Positions 1 to 9,288 of a stretch of DNA of 64,000 nt are shown here, piece by piece. This DNA comes from Neorhizobium lilium. Lineage in GTDB: Bacteria > Pseudomonadota > Alphaproteobacteria > Rhizobiales > Rhizobiaceae. The notes beneath the pieces were generated by a model. It saw only the letters and a list, made by a program, of their open reading frames with translations, searched no databases and was not told where the DNA came from. How positions within the stretch are numbered: position 1 is the stretch's first letter; each line of letters starts with the position of its first letter. Location: NCBI RefSeq assembly GCF_004053875.1, contig NZ_SBIP01000002.1:992001-1056000 (forward strand), written 5' to 3'. The translations under genes were made by a program, and so were the position numbers.

Positions 1-8
1 CCACCCCA

Positions 9-24
9 TTAAACGGATATTTAC
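9..24 (+). promoter_or_regulatory. Possible CtrA-type site upstream of cpdR
   Basis: The sequence reads TTAA, seven bases, then TTTAC. It matches the alphaproteobacterial CtrA consensus TTAA-N7-TTAAC except at one base. It lies about 65 nt before the cpdR start. CpdR acts in the pathway that controls CtrA proteolysis, so feedback would make sense, but a single near-match in 88 bp is weak evidence. Confidence 0.3.
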
Positions 25-88
25 CCCGTCTTGGCAGTGTGAACGGCCATGCAGACATTTCAAATAGACGGATGACGGTCTCCGAACG

Positions 89-451
89 ATGATCCAGAAA
101 ATTCTTCTCGCAGAAGACGATAACGACATGCGCCGCTTCCTGGTGAAAGCCCTGGAAAAAGCGGGGTACAAGGTTATCTCCTTCGACAATGGCGCCAGCG
201 CCTACGACCGCCTGCGTGAAGAGCCCTTCTCGCTGCTTCTGACGGACATCGTCATGCCCGAAATGGACGGGATCGAGCTGGCGCGCCGCGCGACCGAACT
301 CGATCCCGATCTCAAGGTCATGTTCATCACCGGCTTTGCCGCCGTCGCACTCAACTCCGATTCGAAGGCCCCGAAGGATGCGAAGGTGCTTTCCAAGCCC
401 TTCCACCTGCGCGATCTCGTGGACGAAGTGAACAAGCTTCTGGCTGCCTGA
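89..451 (+). CDS. cpdR: Single-domain response regulator CpdR
   Basis: This 120-residue protein is a lone CheY-like receiver domain with no output domain. The acidic pocket is at D10-D11, the phosphoacceptor is D53 (in LLLTDIVMPEMDG) and the conserved lysine is K103 in the motif SKPF. Length and sequence match alphaproteobacterial CpdR, whose unphosphorylated form helps localise the ClpXP protease and promotes cell-cycle-dependent turnover of CtrA and other substrates. Phosphate normally arrives through the CckA-ChpT relay. The role here is inferred from family resemblance. The gene is followed by tRNA-Val and appears monocistronic. A near-match to a CtrA site lies upstream at 9-24. Annotation as a generic response regulator would be the cautious alternative. 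Confidence 0.9.
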   Translation: MIQKILLAEDDNDMRRFLVKALEKAGYKVISFDNGASAYDRLREEPFSLLLTDIVMPEMDGIELARRATELDPDLKVMFITGFAAVALNSDSKAPKDAKVLSKPFHLRDLVDEVNKLLAA

Positions 452-556
452 GGGCGCCGAGCCCGGAGATCCAAGGCTTTGGAAAAAGCTTGGAATTTCC
501 CGGCAAAAACCTGTTGACGGCCCGACCAGTCTATGGTCTATGCGCCGCCATCGGAT

Positions 557-631
<75 letters not shown>

Positions 632-640
632 TCCAGTTCC

Positions 641-675
641 AAAAAGGCCTTTCGAGAAATCGAAGGGCCTTTTTC
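641..675 (+). terminator. Rho-independent terminator after tRNA-Val
   Basis: AAAAAGGCCTTTCGA and TCGAAGGGCCTTTTT form a near-perfect stem around a short GAAA loop, ending in a T-run. The A-run on the other side makes it potentially bidirectional. Confidence 0.85.
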
Positions 676-979
676 GTTGTGTGTTTCCGATTGCCGTTCG
701 AGAGAAATCGCGGTGCGGCTTCGGCAAAGCTGGACGCGGATCGACAGGTCTGTCAGAAGCGTAACCGAGGGGTGCGACCGCCGTTAGCTTTAGAACGGGG
801 TCGGGCGACAGATTGACGTCACGTTGCTGCCACGAGGCCACGTCGGCTGCCCCTCGCCTTCAAAGGCTTTAGGATAGCTCGATTGTTACGCTGCCGCGTT
901 CCAATTCGTTCACCCAATTCCCAACCGATTTGGTTACTTTCCCGGCATAAGATGCGCCGCATACACCGCGGAGACGGGA
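676..979. other. Intergenic, no gene seen
   Basis: This stretch of about 300 bp lies between the tRNA terminator and the small zinc-ribbon gene. Open frames crossing it have no ribosome binding site, no recognisable domain and overlap the tRNA or neighbouring gene. It presumably holds the promoter of the gene at 980, but no clear element could be assigned. Confidence 0.5.
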
Positions 980-1219
980 ATGGCGCAGTACAAATATCCG
1001 ACCCATATGAGCGAGACGAAGTCCTGGGCGTTCGATCAGGATTGGAAGCCCGGCCAGGTGGTGCGCAATGCCGGCATCTACCGCTGCGCCACCTGTGGCG
1101 ACGAGACCGTCGTCGACAAGGGCGCTGCCATCCCCAAGACCCATCATGAGCACACCGTGCTCGGTCCCGTCGTCTGGAAAATGCTGGTTTTCGCCCAGAA
1201 GCATCCGTCGCGAGGCTGA
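980..1219 (+). CDS. Small zinc-ribbon-like hypothetical protein
   Basis: This 79-residue protein has a central YRCATCGDE segment (CxxC) followed by histidines in PKTHHEH, a layout that could bind one zinc ion. The start is an ATG preceded by GGAGACGGGA at suitable spacing. There is no signal peptide or membrane segment, so it is probably cytoplasmic. Short proteins with an RCxxCG knuckle are common in rhizobial genomes and have no assigned function. Coding is supported by the ribosome binding site and motif rather than by a named family. It is transcribed towards the DUF1328 gene on the other strand. Confidence 0.6.
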   Translation: MAQYKYPTHMSETKSWAFDQDWKPGQVVRNAGIYRCATCGDETVVDKGAAIPKTHHEHTVLGPVVWKMLVFAQKHPSRG

Positions 1220-1279
1220 CGGCGCGACAGTGTAGCAGTCTCGGCGCAAACCGCACCGAGACCGCCTGGGTGGCATCCA

Positions 1280-1453
1280 TTAGAGAATGGCGTTGCCGGC
1301 TGCGAAAGCGAGCACGACGAAAATCAGGAACACCACGATCGCGATGAAGAACAGGACCTTAGCAATCGAAGCCGTGGCCGCGGACACGCCCGAGAAGCCG
1401 AGAAAGCCCGAGATCAGCGAAATAACGAGGAAAATGAGAGCCCACTTCAGCAT
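1280..1453 (-). CDS. DUF1328 / UPF0391 small membrane protein
   Basis: The 57-residue minus-strand frame begins MLKWALIFLVISLISGFLGF and ends AFAAGNAIL. It contains two hydrophobic segments, about residues 3-22 and 31-52, joined by a short loop. The opening MLKWALIFL, the GFLGF(S)G turn and the total length fit the DUF1328 family of small inner-membrane proteins, which are often reported as stress- or envelope-associated. Function is unknown. The frame is below a 60-residue cut-off and is easily overlooked, because a longer but meaningless frame lies on the opposite strand. Start and stop were read directly from the reverse complement. Confidence 0.85.
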   Translation of the reverse strand: MLKWALIFLVISLISGFLGFSGVSAATASIAKVLFFIAIVVFLIFVVLAFAAGNAIL

Positions 1454-1545
1454 GGAAATCTACCCTTTATAGTCGAATGGGCGGATAACGCTAAAAAGGT
1501 TCCAGAGTTCCAAAGGCAGACGCGTGACCGTTTGAGGCGCCCGTC

Positions 1546-2580
1546 TCAGCGGAAGACATGCGCTTTGCCGGAGACGGAGATCGCAATACGATCCCCTTTC
1601 AGCAGCATGTCCCGGTTGGGAATGTCGAGCCGGAAGGAAAATGCTCCCGCACCGTCCAGCGTCACCCGCGTATCGCAGGTGGAACCGCCAAACGCCACCT
1701 CGCCCACGGTCCCATTGGCCTTCAGCCCCTCGGCCCGATCCACCGAGATCTGCTCGGGCCGCAGCAGAATGCTCGCCTGCCCTTCGAAATCCCGTTCATC
1801 GACCGGTAGAAGCCCAAGCGGGCTCTGCGCCTGACCGGCTTTGACCGTTGCAGGCAGCACGATCGCCTCACCCAGAAAGGCGGCCGTCGCGGCATCCACC
1901 GGCCGGGCATAGACGTCCCGCGGAGCGCCCACCTGGGCGAACCTGCCCGCCCGCATCACCGCCAGCTGGTCGGCAAAGGCCAAGGCCTCCTGCTGGTCGT
2001 GGGTGACGAGGATCGTGGTGATGCCCGCCGCCGACAGCACGTCCGCCACGGATTTCCGCGTGGCGGCCCTCAGGCCGGTGTCCAGCGCCGAAAAGGGCTC
2101 GTCGAGCAGCATCAACCGCGGCTTGCGGGCAAGCGCCCTGGCAAGCGCCACGCGCTGCTGCTGGCCGCCCGAAAGCTGGTCCGGCTTGCGCGACAGCATG
2201 GCGTTGTCGAGCCCCACCATCTCCATCAGCTCGGCGGCCCGCGCCTGTTTCGCCTCCCGGCTCGTCTTCAGGCCGAAACCGATATTGTCGGCAACGGTAA
2301 GATGCGGAAACAGGCAGCCGTCCTGCGCCACGATGCCGATATTGCGCAGATGCGCCGGCACCTGGCCCTGGGCGTCGGCAACCACCTCTCCGTCGAGCAG
2401 GATAGTACCGGCCTCGGGCACGTCGAAGCCGGCGATCAGCCGAAGAAGCGTGGTCTTGCCGCAGCCGGAAGGGCCGACGATCGCGGAGCGGCTGCCGGGG
2501 GCCACGGAAAGATCAACGCCGTCCAGCGCTGCAACGGCGCCATAGTGTTTGCGTAAGGAATTGAGTTTGAGAAACGTCAT
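1546..2580 (-). CDS. fbpC: Fe(III) ABC importer, ATP-binding subunit (FbpC-like)
   Basis: This 344-residue ABC ATPase has Walker [13 protein letters not shown]-loop and signature LSGGQQQR, Walker [13 protein letters not shown] and the H-loop [10 protein letters not shown]-terminal TOBE-like region follows from about residue 240. It belongs to the CUT/FbpC-PotA group that powers uptake of ferric iron and similar ligands. Its start codon overlaps the stop of the upstream permease in an ATGA arrangement, indicating translational coupling. With the permease and the periplasmic binding protein it forms a minus-strand fbpA-fbpB-fbpC order. The iron assignment rests mainly on the binding protein. 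A thiamine or spermidine transporter is less likely given that partner. Confidence 0.85.
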   Translation of the reverse strand: MTFLKLNSLRKHYGAVAALDGVDLSVAPGSRSAIVGPSGCGKTTLLRLIAGFDVPEAGTILLDGEVVADAQGQVPAHLRNIGIVAQDGCLFPHLTVADNIGFGLKTSREAKQARAAELMEMVGLDNAMLSRKPDQLSGGQQQRVALARALARKPRLMLLDEPFSALDTGLRAATRKSVADVLSAAGITTILVTHDQQEALAFADQLAVMRAGRFAQVGAPRDVYARPVDAATAAFLGEAIVLPATVKAGQAQSPLGLLPVDERDFEGQASILLRPEQISVDRAEGLKANGTVGEVAFGGSTCDTRVTLDGAGAFSFRLDIPNRDMLLKGDRIAISVSGKAHVFR

Positions 2581-4145
2581 CGCCCGGCAATCTTTTTCGA
2601 TTGGTGGTGGAGCAGCCAGGTGAGCGGCAGCGAAAAGAGCACCATCAGCACCGCATAGGGTGCGGCGCCCGCATAGTCGATCTCGCTGCTCAGCGCCCAG
2701 AAGGCCATGGCAAGCGTCCGGGTGCCGTTCGGGGCCAGCATCTGCGTGGCGGTCAGCTCGTTCATGATGCCGAGCGACGACAGCGCAACGCCCGCCGCCG
2801 CACCCGGCGCTGCCAGTCTCACTGTGGTGGACCAGAGCGCATTGCCGGGCGAGCGTCCAAGGCTTGCCGCCGCCTGTTCGAGCTCCACCGGCACCTGCGC
2901 GATGCTGGCGCGCAGGCTTACCAGCGCACGCGGCAGGAACATGATGACATAGGCAAGCACGATGGTCGCCAGCGTCTGGTAGAACGGCAGGAGAACCCGC
3001 ACGGTCACCGTCACAAGAGCAAGGGCAACCACCACGCCCGGCATGGAGCTTGCGAGATAGTAACAGCCTTCGAGGAAGCGGCTCGACCGGTTGGCGCGGC
3101 GCACGGAAAGCCAGGCGATCGGCACAGCCGCCGCCGTCGTCGCAAACCCGCCGATCAGGCAGATCACCAACGTCTGGCCGAGCGCAAGCCCGATTTCATC
3201 CATACGCCAAATGGCGGCGCCACCGGCCACCAGCCAATGGCCAAGCGTCAGCGCCGGTATGCCCAGCGAAAACGCGGCGGTGACGAGCGGAAGAATGAGC
3301 AGCGGATATTTCCACCGCCCCAGCCGCGCCACCCTGGTGCGCCGGGCGACGCCGGAACCTAGCCGCGCATAGCGACGGCTGCCCCGCAAGCCCGCCTCGA
3401 CGCCCAGCAGGACGAAGCAACACAGCACCAGCACCAGCGCCAGCATGTAAGCCGCGACACCGTTATAGGTGGACTGGAACTGGTCGATAATGGCCGTCGT
3501 GAACGTATCGAAGCGGATCATGGCGTAGAGGCCGTATTCCGCAAGCAGATGCAGGCCGATCAGCAGCGTGCCGCCGCAGATCGCCAGCCGCAGCTGCGGT
3601 AGCACGACGCGGCGGAAGACGGCGAAGGGCGCAAGGCCAAGCGATGCCGCCTGGTCCTCGAGCGCCGGATCGAGCATACGGAAGGCTGCCGACACCGGCA
3701 GGTAGAGAAACGGGAAATAGGCGACCACCGAGATCGCGACGCCGGCACCGAGCCCGTGGATTCCGGGCCAGAACCCCACCCAGGCATAGGAGTGCACGAA
3801 GGCCGGCACGGCAAGCGGCGCCACGCAGAGCCAGGACCAGAGCCGTGCGCCGGGCAAGTCCGTCCGCTCCGTCAGCCAGGCGAGTGTGACGGATAGCAGC
3901 GTGCAGATCGGGATGGTCAGGAGAACGAGCAGGATCGTATCGACCATCAGGTCGCCGACACGCTCGCGAAAGATCAACTGGACGGCGGTGTCCCAGCCTG
4001 TTGCAAATGCCGCCCACAGCACGAAGCCGAGCGGCAGCAGAGCCAGCAGCGCCACCACGACTGCGATCGTCAGCGTCCAGGACGACGCGGCAGGCAGGCG
4101 GTATCGCGGCGCAGTCAGGACCCTGGTGTCGGTGGTGGCACTCAT
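2577..4145 (-). CDS. fbpB: Fe(III) ABC importer, fused permease (FbpB-like)
   Basis: This 522-residue inner-membrane protein is a tandem duplication of the binding-protein-dependent permease fold. About six hydrophobic helices lie in each half, and EAA-type loops are visible near residues 168-185 ([18 protein letters not shown]) and 425-440 ([16 protein letters not shown]). Two-domain permeases of this size are typical of FbpB and ThiP transporters. It sits between the binding-protein gene, 70 bp upstream, and the ATPase, whose start it overlaps. It should form the membrane channel of the importer. Confidence 0.85.
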   Translation of the reverse strand: MSATTDTRVLTAPRYRLPAASSWTLTIAVVVALLALLPLGFVLWAAFATGWDTAVQLIFRERVGDLMVDTILLVLLTIPICTLLSVTLAWLTERTDLPGARLWSWLCVAPLAVPAFVHSYAWVGFWPGIHGLGAGVAISVVAYFPFLYLPVSAAFRMLDPALEDQAASLGLAPFAVFRRVVLPQLRLAICGGTLLIGLHLLAEYGLYAMIRFDTFTTAIIDQFQSTYNGVAAYMLALVLVLCCFVLLGVEAGLRGSRRYARLGSGVARRTRVARLGRWKYPLLILPLVTAAFSLGIPALTLGHWLVAGGAAIWRMDEIGLALGQTLVICLIGGFATTAAAVPIAWLSVRRANRSSRFLEGCYYLASSMPGVVVALALVTVTVRVLLPFYQTLATIVLAYVIMFLPRALVSLRASIAQVPVELEQAAASLGRSPGNALWSTTVRLAAPGAAAGVALSSLGIMNELTATQMLAPNGTRTLAMAFWALSSEIDYAGAAPYAVLMVLFSLPLTWLLHHQSKKIAGR

Positions 4146-4215
4146 GCGGAACTCGGCAAATGTGAGACACCGCAGGTAGCCCCTGCGATGTCGCCGCGCA
4201 ATAGGAATCGATCCT

Positions 4216-5232
4216 TTAGAGCAGGCCTGCTGCGGTCATCATGTCGGTGACCTTGGCGTTGTTGAGCGTGGACGGCTCGACCTTGGGCGCCTGCAGGTCG
4301 GCAAGCGGCACCAGCGCCTTGTTGGAAGCCTCGCCCTTGCCCACGGCATATTCGAACGAGGTGCCGTCGCGCAGAACCTTCTGGCCGCCCTTGCCCGTCA
4401 GCCACTTGAGGAAGGCCTGGGCCTGCTCCTTGTGCTTGGAAGACGCGAGGATGCCGCCGCCCGAGATGGACACGAAGGCACCCGGGTCCTGATGCTTGAA
4501 GTAATGCAGCGCGACATTCTTGCTGTTTTCACCCGTCTTCGCCTGATCGCCGAAATAGTAGTAGTGATAGATCAGCGCGCCTTCGGTCTGTCCGGCATTG
4601 ACGGCCTTCATGGCGGTGGAATTGCCGCGATAGGCGGTGAAGTTGGTCTTCATGCCCTTCAGCCATTCGGCCGTCGCTTCCTCGCCCTTGAGCTGCAGGA
4701 AGGCGCCGACGATCGCCTGGAAATCGGCACCGGACGGCGATGCGGCCCAACGGCCCTTCCATTCCGGCTTGGCGAGATCGAGCATCGACTTCGGCAGCTT
4801 GTCTTCGGTCAGCTTGGTCTTGTCATAGGCAAACACGGTGGAGCGGGCGGCAACGCCGGTCCAATGGCCATTGGCCGGGCGGAAACCTTCCGGCACCTGC
4901 TCCAGCGTATCCTTGGCAACAGGCTCGAACAGGCCCTTGCCGTCCACCAGCGCCATGGCTGGGGAATTTTCGGTCAGGAAGATATCGGCCGGCGAATTGG
5001 CGCCTTCCTGGACGATCTGGTTGGCGAATTCCAGGTCGGAGCCGTTGCGGACCGTCACGACGATGCCGGTTTCCTCGGTAAAGGCGTTCGCCCATTCCTT
5101 GGTCAAGGCTTCGTGCTGGGCATTGTAGATGGTGAGGCTGTCGGCCACCTGCGCAGATGCAGAGGTCGAAAATGCCAGAACGGAAAAGCCGAGAACGGCT
5201 GCACCGGCAGCCAGAGCGTAAGAAGTCGTCAA
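4216..5232 (-). CDS. fbpA: Fe(III) ABC importer, periplasmic binding protein (FbpA-like)
   Basis: This 338-residue protein has a Sec signal peptide ending near ASAQ at about residue 28. The mature part is a class II periplasmic binding protein ([17 protein letters not shown]...). The tyrosine cluster [10 protein letters not shown] at about residues 216-225 corresponds to the paired tyrosines that coordinate ferric iron in FbpA proteins. The start is a TTG codon preceded by GGAGGCG at good spacing, and no better ATG exists. It is the first gene of the minus-strand importer operon and is divergent from the helicase gene. Iron as substrate is inferred from family resemblance. No Fur, RirA (TGA-N9-TCA) or Irr box was recognised in the 157-bp promoter region. 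Confidence 0.82.
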   Translation of the reverse strand: MTTSYALAAGAAVLGFSVLAFSTSASAQVADSLTIYNAQHEALTKEWANAFTEETGIVVTVRNGSDLEFANQIVQEGANSPADIFLTENSPAMALVDGKGLFEPVAKDTLEQVPEGFRPANGHWTGVAARSTVFAYDKTKLTEDKLPKSMLDLAKPEWKGRWAASPSGADFQAIVGAFLQLKGEEATAEWLKGMKTNFTAYRGNSTAMKAVNAGQTEGALIYHYYYFGDQAKTGENSKNVALHYFKHQDPGAFVSISGGGILASSKHKEQAQAFLKWLTGKGGQKVLRDGTSFEYAVGKGEASNKALVPLADLQAPKVEPSTLNNAKVTDMMTAAGLL

Positions 5233-5389
5233 AATCGCCTCCGCATGAGAATGAATGACGCCCTCTTAGACAAAGAAGACAAGATCAGTCAAGTTATAGC
5301 CCGATCTCAAATGCGTGAACGGGCGCGGCCGGTCAGCGAATCAGCTATTGCTCATTTGAACACACCGGGAACGGGCAATCGGAATCCGC

Positions 5390-7459
5390 ATGAGCATCGC
5401 CTATCTTGAGAAACTTAACGATGCCCAGCGACGCGCTGTGGCGCATGGCGCGGAAGTCGCCGACGGTGGTCCGGCCGGTCCCCTTCTCGTGATTGCAGGC
5501 GCCGGCTCCGGCAAGACGAACACCCTTGCCCACCGCGTGGCGCATCTGATCGTCTCGGGTGCCGATCCGCGCCGCATCCTGCTGATGACCTTTTCCCGCC
5601 GCGCCGCTTCGGAAATGGCAAGACGCGTCGAGCGAATCTGCAAACAGGTGCTGGGCGCCAAGGCCGGCGTCATGACCGATGCGCTCGCCTGGGCCGGCAC
5701 GTTTCACGGCATCGGCGCCCGGCTGCTCAGGATGTATGCCGGGCAGATCGGGCTCGATCCGGATTTCACCATCCACGACCGGGAGGATTCCGCCGACCTG
5801 ATGAACCTCGTGCGCCATGAGCTCGGCTTCTCGAAGATGGAAAGCCGGTTCCCGACCAAGGGCACCTGCCTTGCCATCTATTCCCGCGCCGTCAATTCGG
5901 AGGCGCCGCTCGACGAGGTGCTGAAGGCGCAGTTTCCCTGGTGCCAGGCCTGGGACAAGCAGTTGCGGGATCTGTTCGCCGGGTACGTGGAAGCCAAGCA
6001 GGCACAGAACGTGCTCGATTACGACGACCTGCTTCTCTACTGGGCGCAGATGATGGCTGAGCCGCTAATTGCGGAAGACGTCGGCGGCCGCTTCGATCAT
6101 GTCATGGTGGACGAGTACCAGGACACCAACCGGCTGCAGTCCTCCATTCTCATGGGCATGAAGCCTAATGGCCGCGGGCTGACGGTGGTCGGCGACGATG
6201 CCCAGTCCATCTACTCCTTCCGGGCCGCGACGATCCGCAACATCCTCGATTTTCCCGCCAGCTTCAATCCACCGGCCAGCATCGTCACGCTCGACCGCAA
6301 CTACCGCTCGACCACCACCATCCTTGCGGCTGCCAATGGCGTGATCGACCTGGCGCGCGAGCGTTTTACCAAGAACCTCTGGACAGATCGGGAATCGCTG
6401 GAGCGCCCGCGCCTCGTCACCGTCAAGGACGAGAACGAGCAGGCGAACTACATTGTCGAGAAAGTGCTGGAGAACCGCGAAACGGGCATGACGCTGAAGC
6501 AGCAAGCCGTGCTGTTCCGCGCTTCCAACCATTCCGGCCCGCTGGAGGTGGAACTTACCCGCCGCAACATCCCCTTCGTCAAGTTCGGCGGGCTGAAATT
6601 CCTCGACAGCGCCCATGTCAAGGACATGCTGGCCGCCCTGCGCTTTGCCCAGAACCCGCGCGACCGTGTCGCAGGCTTCCGGCTGATGCAGCTTCTGCCC
6701 GGTATCGGACCGCAGACGGCGGCTAAGATCCTCGACGCCATCAGCGCAGATCCGGAACCGCTTGCCGCCCTTCAGGAAATCCCGCCGCCACCGCGCTCCG
6801 GCAACGACTGGCCCGCTTTCGTGGACATGCTGGAAGCCATCCGCAAGAAGGAGGGCTGGCCGGCTGAGATCGGGCTTGCCCGCCAATGGTACGAGCCGCA
6901 TCTGGAACGCATCCACGAGGATGCCGAGACGCGCAAGGCCGATCTTCTGCAGCTCGAACAGATCGCCTCCGGCTATGCCTCCCGCGAACGCTTCCTGACC
7001 GAACTGACGCTCGATCCGCCGGACGCCACGAGCGCCGAGGCAGGCGTACCCCTGCTTGACGAGGACTACCTGATCCTCTCGACCATCCATTCGGCCAAGG
7101 GTCAGGAATGGCGTTCCGTCTTCCTGCTCAATTGCGTCGATGGCTGCATCCCGTCCGATCTCGGCGCCGGCTCGACGGCGGAACTGGAGGAGGAGCGGCG
7201 GTTGCTCTATGTCGCCATGACCCGCGCCCGCGATCATCTGCACCTCATCACCCCGCAGCGCTTCTTCGTGCACGGCCAATATTCGCAGGGCGACCGGCAT
7301 GTCTATGCGGCGCGTAGCCGCTTCATTCCCGCAACCCTGCTGCAGTTCTTCGAAACGGCTGCCTGGCCGGTGGTTGCGGCCATGTCGGATGCGGAGCGTC
7401 AGGCCCGCCAGCAGGTCCGCATCGACGTCACAGCCCGCATGCGCGGCATGTGGCGGTAG
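5390..7459 (+). CDS. UvrD/PcrA-type ATP-dependent DNA helicase
   Basis: This 689-residue superfamily 1A helicase shows motif I GAGSGKT near residue 38, motif II DEYQDTN near 239, motif III GDDAQSIYSFRAA, motif IV region LDRNYRS, motif V IHSAKGQEW and motif VI LLYVAMTRARDHL. It should translocate 3' to 5' on single-stranded DNA in repair or replication restart. It is slightly shorter than UvrD or PcrA (about 720 residues). It lacks the extensions of RecB or AddA and has no nuclease domain. It stands alone, with the iron importer diverging upstream. Which housekeeping role it fills cannot be decided, because rhizobia often carry several UvrD paralogues. Confidence 0.9.
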   Translation: MSIAYLEKLNDAQRRAVAHGAEVADGGPAGPLLVIAGAGSGKTNTLAHRVAHLIVSGADPRRILLMTFSRRAASEMARRVERICKQVLGAKAGVMTDALAWAGTFHGIGARLLRMYAGQIGLDPDFTIHDREDSADLMNLVRHELGFSKMESRFPTKGTCLAIYSRAVNSEAPLDEVLKAQFPWCQAWDKQLRDLFAGYVEAKQAQNVLDYDDLLLYWAQMMAEPLIAEDVGGRFDHVMVDEYQDTNRLQSSILMGMKPNGRGLTVVGDDAQSIYSFRAATIRNILDFPASFNPPASIVTLDRNYRSTTTILAAANGVIDLARERFTKNLWTDRESLERPRLVTVKDENEQANYIVEKVLENRETGMTLKQQAVLFRASNHSGPLEVELTRRNIPFVKFGGLKFLDSAHVKDMLAALRFAQNPRDRVAGFRLMQLLPGIGPQTAAKILDAISADPEPLAALQEIPPPPRSGNDWPAFVDMLEAIRKKEGWPAEIGLARQWYEPHLERIHEDAETRKADLLQLEQIASGYASRERFLTELTLDPPDATSAEAGVPLLDEDYLILSTIHSAKGQEWRSVFLLNCVDGCIPSDLGAGSTAELEEERRLLYVAMTRARDHLHLITPQRFFVHGQYSQGDRHVYAARSRFIPATLLQFFETAAWPVVAAMSDAERQARQQVRIDVTARMRGMWR

Positions 7460-7561
7460 CGGCAGCCCGAAAACAGAACCGGCCGCTCCCGACATGAGAA
7501 GCAAGTGACCGATTGGCGGGGTGCCGGGAACTCTGGCATAGTTATCCTGTTCGTCGCTCTG

Positions 7562-7600
7562 GCAAGACAAAGGAGAGCAAGACAAAGGAGAGCAAGACGA
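7562..7600 (+). repeat. 15-bp tandem repeat, 2.6 copies
   Basis: GCAAGACAAAGGAGA occurs at 7562 and again at 7577, followed by a partial third copy GCAAGACGA at 7592. It lies in the intergenic region between the helicase and the sensor kinase. Such short perfect tandem units can vary in copy number by slippage. No function is evident. Confidence 0.8.
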
Positions 7601-7830
7601 ACAGACGAAATATACCGGCGCGCCTGTCATGCCGAAGACGATAAAGAGCATGTCGGCCTGACGGAAAGTACCGAGGCCCGGATCCGGGTGTCGGCGACGT
7701 CAACCGCAAGTTTATAGACTGCCCGGTATAGTGGATTCCTGCACGCGAATTGAAAAACGCGGCGGCGGGTCTGTCAAAGCTTTTGTCTTCCCCTATGTGT
7801 TGGCTCAGGAATTGACAATCGCAAAGGGAA
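7601..7830. other. Intergenic, presumed kinase promoter region
   Basis: No supported gene lies here. Open frames on either strand lack a ribosome binding site and recognisable domains. The stretch should include the promoter of the histidine kinase, but no promoter motif was clear enough to call. Confidence 0.4.
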
Positions 7831-8862
7831 TTGTGGAAGAACGAGCTTGAAAAGCGAGACTTCCGCACCGGGAAAAACGCACAGATGATGTTGGAAGACC
7901 TTTATCGCTTGCTCAGAAGCGGTCACGTCCAGGCGCAGGGCGTGGTCGATACGATAACCCAGCCAATCATCGTTCTTGATCAGAACTTATGCGTGGTGAC
8001 GGCCAATAATGCCTTCATCAAGACCTTCAAGGCGGACCGCGACGATATCCAGGGTCGCGTCTTTTTCGAACTCGGCAATGGCCAGTGGGACATCGAGTCG
8101 CTCCGGCAGCTCATTGGAGGCATCATCCCAAGGGCCGCCGCGGTCATCGGCTATGAGGTCAAGCACGACTTCCCCGTGATCGGGCAGCGTACCTTCCTGG
8201 TCGATGCGCGGCGCCTCGTCCATCCGGATGACAACAGTGCAAATATCCTGGTTCTGTTCGAAGACGTGACCGAGCGTCAGCGGCACGATGCGGAAATGGA
8301 TTTCATCGTCTCCGAAACCCGCCACCGCATGAAGAACCTGTTTGCGGTCGTGCGTTCCATCGCCATGCAAACCGAGACGAAGGGTCGTACGGCGGCCGAT
8401 TACCGAGACACGTTCCTCGGAAGGCTCGATGTCACTCTGCGGGCTCAGGAAATTTCCGTCAGCAATACCCCGGCGGATTTTGAAGCGCTGCTGAGGCAGT
8501 CGGTCAACCCGCTTGGCGCCGAGCGTTTCCATTGCACAGGCCCTTCCGTGCAACTCAGCAACTCCCGGATCATGCCAGTCAGCATGATATTCCATGAACT
8601 TGCCACCAATGCGGCGAAGTACGGCGCCTTGTCTGGCCAGGACGGCGAAGTTCACGTCACATGGTCGCTTGAAGACGGTCCGCGCGGGCGGGTGTTTCTC
8701 CGGTGCGAGTGGCGCGAGGAAAATGGTCCTGCCGTCACCATGCCCGAACACAAAGGCTATGGCACGGAACTCATCCAGGCCACCTGCGCCCATGTAGGCG
8801 GAATGGTGGAACTTAAGTTTCATCCAGAGGGTTTAAACGCCGTCATCAAATTTCCAGTGTGA
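7831..8862 (+). CDS. HWE-family PAS sensor histidine kinase
   Basis: This protein is up to 343 residues long and has no membrane segment, so it is a cytoplasmic sensor. A PAS domain spans about residues 37-150 and ends in the typical VLFEDVTERQ. The dimerisation box is SETRHRMKNLFAVV with phosphoacceptor H165. The HRMKNL form, the N-box FHELATNAAKYGAL and the short ATPase domain identify the HWE group common in rhizobia. It is followed 13 bp later by a receiver-only gene, its probable partner. The annotated start is TTG with AAAGGGAA close before it. ATG codons at 7885 and 7888 are alternatives that would shorten the protein by 18-19 residues without affecting the PAS domain. The signal sensed is unknown. 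Confidence 0.85.
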   Translation: MWKNELEKRDFRTGKNAQMMLEDLYRLLRSGHVQAQGVVDTITQPIIVLDQNLCVVTANNAFIKTFKADRDDIQGRVFFELGNGQWDIESLRQLIGGIIPRAAAVIGYEVKHDFPVIGQRTFLVDARRLVHPDDNSANILVLFEDVTERQRHDAEMDFIVSETRHRMKNLFAVVRSIAMQTETKGRTAADYRDTFLGRLDVTLRAQEISVSNTPADFEALLRQSVNPLGAERFHCTGPSVQLSNSRIMPVSMIFHELATNAAKYGALSGQDGEVHVTWSLEDGPRGRVFLRCEWREENGPAVTMPEHKGYGTELIQATCAHVGGMVELKFHPEGLNAVIKFPV

Positions 8863-8875
8863 GGCATAAGCATTG

Positions 8876-9259
8876 ATGAGCGACGCTACCGACAACGAGT
8901 TGGGACCCACGGGATGCGTCCTTGTCGTCGAAGATGAGTTTTTCATAGCGCTGGACGTGAAGACAGCTTTGACGGAGGCCGGGTTCCGGGTGCTGGGACC
9001 TGCAGGCTCGGTGGACCACGCTCTTGATCTTTTGCATGAAGAGCGCCCGGATGCCGCCGTTCTCGACTTCAATCTCGGCCATGAAAAAGTGACGCCCGTT
9101 GCCCTTCACCTGAAGTCTCTCGGCGTGCCATTCGTGCTGACCAGTGCCAGCGGCGCAGACGAACTCGCGCGCCATGAAGCGCTCTCAAGCATCGAGAACC
9201 TCGGAAAGCCGACAGACCTGAAGCGTCTGGTTGAAACCGTCCGCGCCCTGCAGGCTTGA
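8876..9259 (+). CDS. Single-domain response regulator paired with HWE kinase
   Basis: This 127-residue receiver domain has acidic residues at VVEDE, phosphoacceptor D64 (AAVLDFNLG) and conserved lysine in NLGKPTD near the C-terminus. It has no DNA-binding output domain. The ATG at 8876 is preferred to the in-frame TTG just before it. It sits immediately downstream of the HWE kinase and is presumably phosphorylated by it. Receiver-only partners of HWE/HisKA_2 kinases often act as phosphate sinks or through protein contact, as in the alphaproteobacterial general stress response. However, no PhyR, NepR or EcfG gene is present here, so that link is only an analogy. Confidence 0.85.
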   Translation: MSDATDNELGPTGCVLVVEDEFFIALDVKTALTEAGFRVLGPAGSVDHALDLLHEERPDAAVLDFNLGHEKVTPVALHLKSLGVPFVLTSASGADELARHEALSSIENLGKPTDLKRLVETVRALQA

Positions 9260-9288
9260 AGATCCCGGCAGCCTTGGCCGACCGTCGC

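Noticed and set aside
1287-1472. 61-codon plus-strand frame
   Set aside because: It is the complement of a convincing DUF1328 membrane protein gene on the minus strand (1280-1453) and has no family of its own.
5233-5389. Iron-responsive operator in front of the Fe(III) importer
   Set aside because: No TGA-N9-TCA (RirA) sequence, Fur box or Irr motif could be found by eye.
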